Below are positions 62,573 to 64,000 of a DNA stretch of 64,000 nt, piece by piece. The stretch is from JACPFJ01 sp036504875 (GTDB taxonomy: Bacteria > Desulfobacterota > Desulfuromonadia > Geobacterales > Pseudopelobacteraceae): NCBI GenBank assembly GCA_036504875.1, contig DASXUK010000042.1:29371-93370 (forward strand), read 5' to 3'. Position 1 is the first letter of the stretch. Every line of letters starts with the position of its first letter. The notes under the pieces are model-generated. The model worked only from the letters and a program-made list of their open reading frames with translations, was not told the origin of the DNA and searched no databases. Made by a program: the position numbers and the translations under genes.

Positions 62573-63712
62573 ATGTTTACGCGACTTTATCTCCATATTC
62601 CCTTTTGCCGCCGCAAATGTCCTTATTGTGCCTTCTATTCCCAGGAACGCACCTCCGGTCTGAAAAGCTACCAAGATCTTCTTCTGGAGGAGATGCATCT
62701 TGCACCGCAAAACACGCCAAAAGTACTGGAATCGATCTATTTTGGAGGTGGCACACCCTCCTTGCTCGAACCCGACTCTGTGGCCACGATCATTGCAGAG
62801 GCGATTCGCTGTTTTGGTCTGGCTGAACAGGCCGAGATCACACTGGAGGCCAACCCTGGTACGATTGACCTCGAGAAGCTGAAAGGATTTCGTAGCGCTG
62901 GAGTCAACCGACTCTCCCTGGGCGTGCAGTCAATGGATGACCAGTTGCTGGCAAAACTGGGACGCATCCACACCTCCGGTCAGGCGCGGGAAGCCTTTTC
63001 CTATGCCAGAAAGGCCGGCTTTGAAAATATAGGTATCGATCTGATTCATGCTCTCCCTGGGCAGGACTGCGAGATGTGGTCAAAGGAGCTTGAGCAGGCC
63101 CTTGAACTGGCACCGGAGCATATTTCCATCTACGGTCTGACGGTAGAGGAAAACACTCCTTTTGCCGAACATTACCCCGAGCACAGCCCGCAACTGCCGG
63201 ACGAAGAGACTGCGGTCAGAATGTTTGAGACTGCTGATAATCTTCTTACCGCCAAAGGCTATGAACATTATGAAATCTCCAACTATGCCCGCCCTGGCTG
63301 CCGTTCACGCCACAACAGCGGCTACTGGCAGCGGGATGGTTACCTGGGGCTTGGCGCCGGAGCCCATTCTTTCCTGATTAAAGGAAGCTACGGAATAAGA
63401 TGCTGTAATGTGGCGGACATTGAGGAATATGCCGCCTCTATCCAACAAGGAAAATTGGCACACACCGAGATTTCGCATCTTTCCCGTGATGAGGCTATGT
63501 CTGAATTCATGTTCTTGGGATTGCGCATGGCGGATGGGGTTGAACTGAAGGCTTTCGAGGAACGTTTCCTGATCGCGACTGAACAAGTTTACGGACAGCA
63601 AATCGAAAAGTTGATCGCCGCAGGATTGCTTGAGACAGATAAAGACAGGATAAAACTCACCCGGCGCGGGATGCTGCTGTCGAACCAAGTTTTTGTTGCT
63701 TTTCTACAATGA
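62573..63712 (+). CDS. hemW: HemW-type radical SAM protein (heme chaperone)
   Basis: The 379-residue protein has the SAM cluster motif CRRKCPYCAFYS, FGGGTPSLLEP, LEANPGTID and SLGVQSMDDQLLAKLGRIH. HemW proteins were long annotated as coproporphyrinogen dehydrogenase but mostly act in heme delivery. Divergent from the small cytochrome c. Confidence 0.93.
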   Translation: MFTRLYLHIPFCRRKCPYCAFYSQERTSGLKSYQDLLLEEMHLAPQNTPKVLESIYFGGGTPSLLEPDSVATIIAEAIRCFGLAEQAEITLEANPGTIDLEKLKGFRSAGVNRLSLGVQSMDDQLLAKLGRIHTSGQAREAFSYARKAGFENIGIDLIHALPGQDCEMWSKELEQALELAPEHISIYGLTVEENTPFAEHYPEHSPQLPDEETAVRMFETADNLLTAKGYEHYEISNYARPGCRSRHNSGYWQRDGYLGLGAGAHSFLIKGSYGIRCCNVADIEEYAASIQQGKLAHTEISHLSRDEAMSEFMFLGLRMADGVELKAFEERFLIATEQVYGQQIEKLIAAGLLETDKDRIKLTRRGMLLSNQVFVAFLQ

Positions 63713-63959
63713 TAACTGCCATGCCACACTAATCCAGAAGATAACTTTGGTTCCTTCTTAGCTCTGATCAAACCACTCTTGGCCACCTGCCTACCAATGC
63801 ATTAACAAATGTTCGGCAACCAATTTGGCATTGCCTGATGCCTTATAAGCCCTATAATAAAACCTGAGTAGTACTAATTTCCCGCTTTCCTGCGGGTATG
63901 ACATATTGTGACTGATGCCTGCAGTATCTTTACGATATCCCAATCACTGGAGGTACACC

Positions 63960-64000
63960 GTGAAGATGAGTCGAATTCAATTGCAGTCAGGTATGAGCCT
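63960..64000 (+). CDS. N-terminus of a probable IS1595-type transposase (cut by window edge)
   Basis: A GTG at 63960 (or ATG at 63966) with GGAGG 6 bases upstream begins VKMSRIQLQSGMS. The NRIQFQ.G.S opening is typical of IS1595-type transposases. Only 13 codons are seen, so this rests on a short match. The gap 63713-63959 holds a small CCCGC/GCGGG hairpin near 63882-63897 and no other feature. Confidence 0.45.
   Translation, partial: MKMSRIQLQSGMS

Overview
The window looks like chromosomal DNA of a Geobacter-like member of the Desulfuromonadia (former Deltaproteobacteria). The basis is gene content rather than a marker gene: a 12-heme cytochrome built from four c7-type triheme modules, several CsgG/FlgT/LPP20-like envelope proteins, an MglA-like GTPase, HDOD/GGDEF/CheD signalling genes, an EF-G2 paralogue, two DUF507 proteins and cytochrome bd in an otherwise anaerobic gene set. 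Most of the window is ordinary chromosome. The only sign of a mobile element is the start of a probable IS1595-type transposase at the extreme right edge.

Layout. 1-8.9 kb: end of a methyltransferase gene, then a long minus-strand run: nadC, birA, coaX, EF-G2, a SPOR protein, a HEAT-like acidic protein, an MglA-like GTPase with a broken G3 motif, and mgtC. 9-15.3 kb: the dodecaheme cytochrome (+), convergent with a minus-strand signalling run (HK-like protein without its phospho-acceptor His, CheD, an HD-GYP N-terminal-like protein, HDOD, degenerate GGDEF) and a NapGH-like polyferredoxin. 15.4-22.6 kb: purT, a Tat-exported DUF362 protein, an LPP20-like gene cut by an in-frame TAG, a ROK kinase, a HIT protein and a malic enzyme/PTA fusion. 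22.7-31.3 kb: two paralogous regulator-like genes, each with a TTGACA promoter, around a membrane protein, a monoheme cytochrome, a decayed 0.9-kb stretch, a TonB-like protein and a TPR protein; then dedA-trmJ-semiSWEET. 31.4-37 kb: an envelope-protein cluster (LemA, a truncated and a frameshifted CsgG-like gene, a FlgO/FlgT-like protein, two lipoproteins).

37-46 kb: yebC, ruvC-ruvA (no ruvB next to them; ruvA carries an 11-G run), tRNA-Cys, a Cache protein, a Gly-rich lipoprotein, rnr, a 51-residue ORF, tatC and pfk. 46-49 kb: an Rrf2 regulator with three clustered Cys, then cydAB. 49-57.8 kb: a structured leader ahead of a small lytic transglycosylase lipoprotein, a LEA-2 lipoprotein, an MCP, then trpA-accD-folC-lptD. 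57.8-64 kb: soluble-type Slt, a DUF815 ATPase, a lipoprotein, two DUF507 genes, a small cytochrome c, hemW and the partial transposase.

How parts fit together: envelope maintenance (SPOR, two lytic transglycosylases, LptD, LEA-2, the lipoprotein cluster), extracytoplasmic electron transfer (c7 cytochrome, two monoheme cytochromes, polyferredoxin, bd oxidase) and c-di-GMP/chemotaxis-type signalling dominate. I found no CRISPR array, prophage, toxin-antitoxin pair or rRNA. The most notable anomalies are three broken envelope-protein genes from similar families, two signalling or GTPase proteins with missing catalytic motifs, and the G-run in ruvA.
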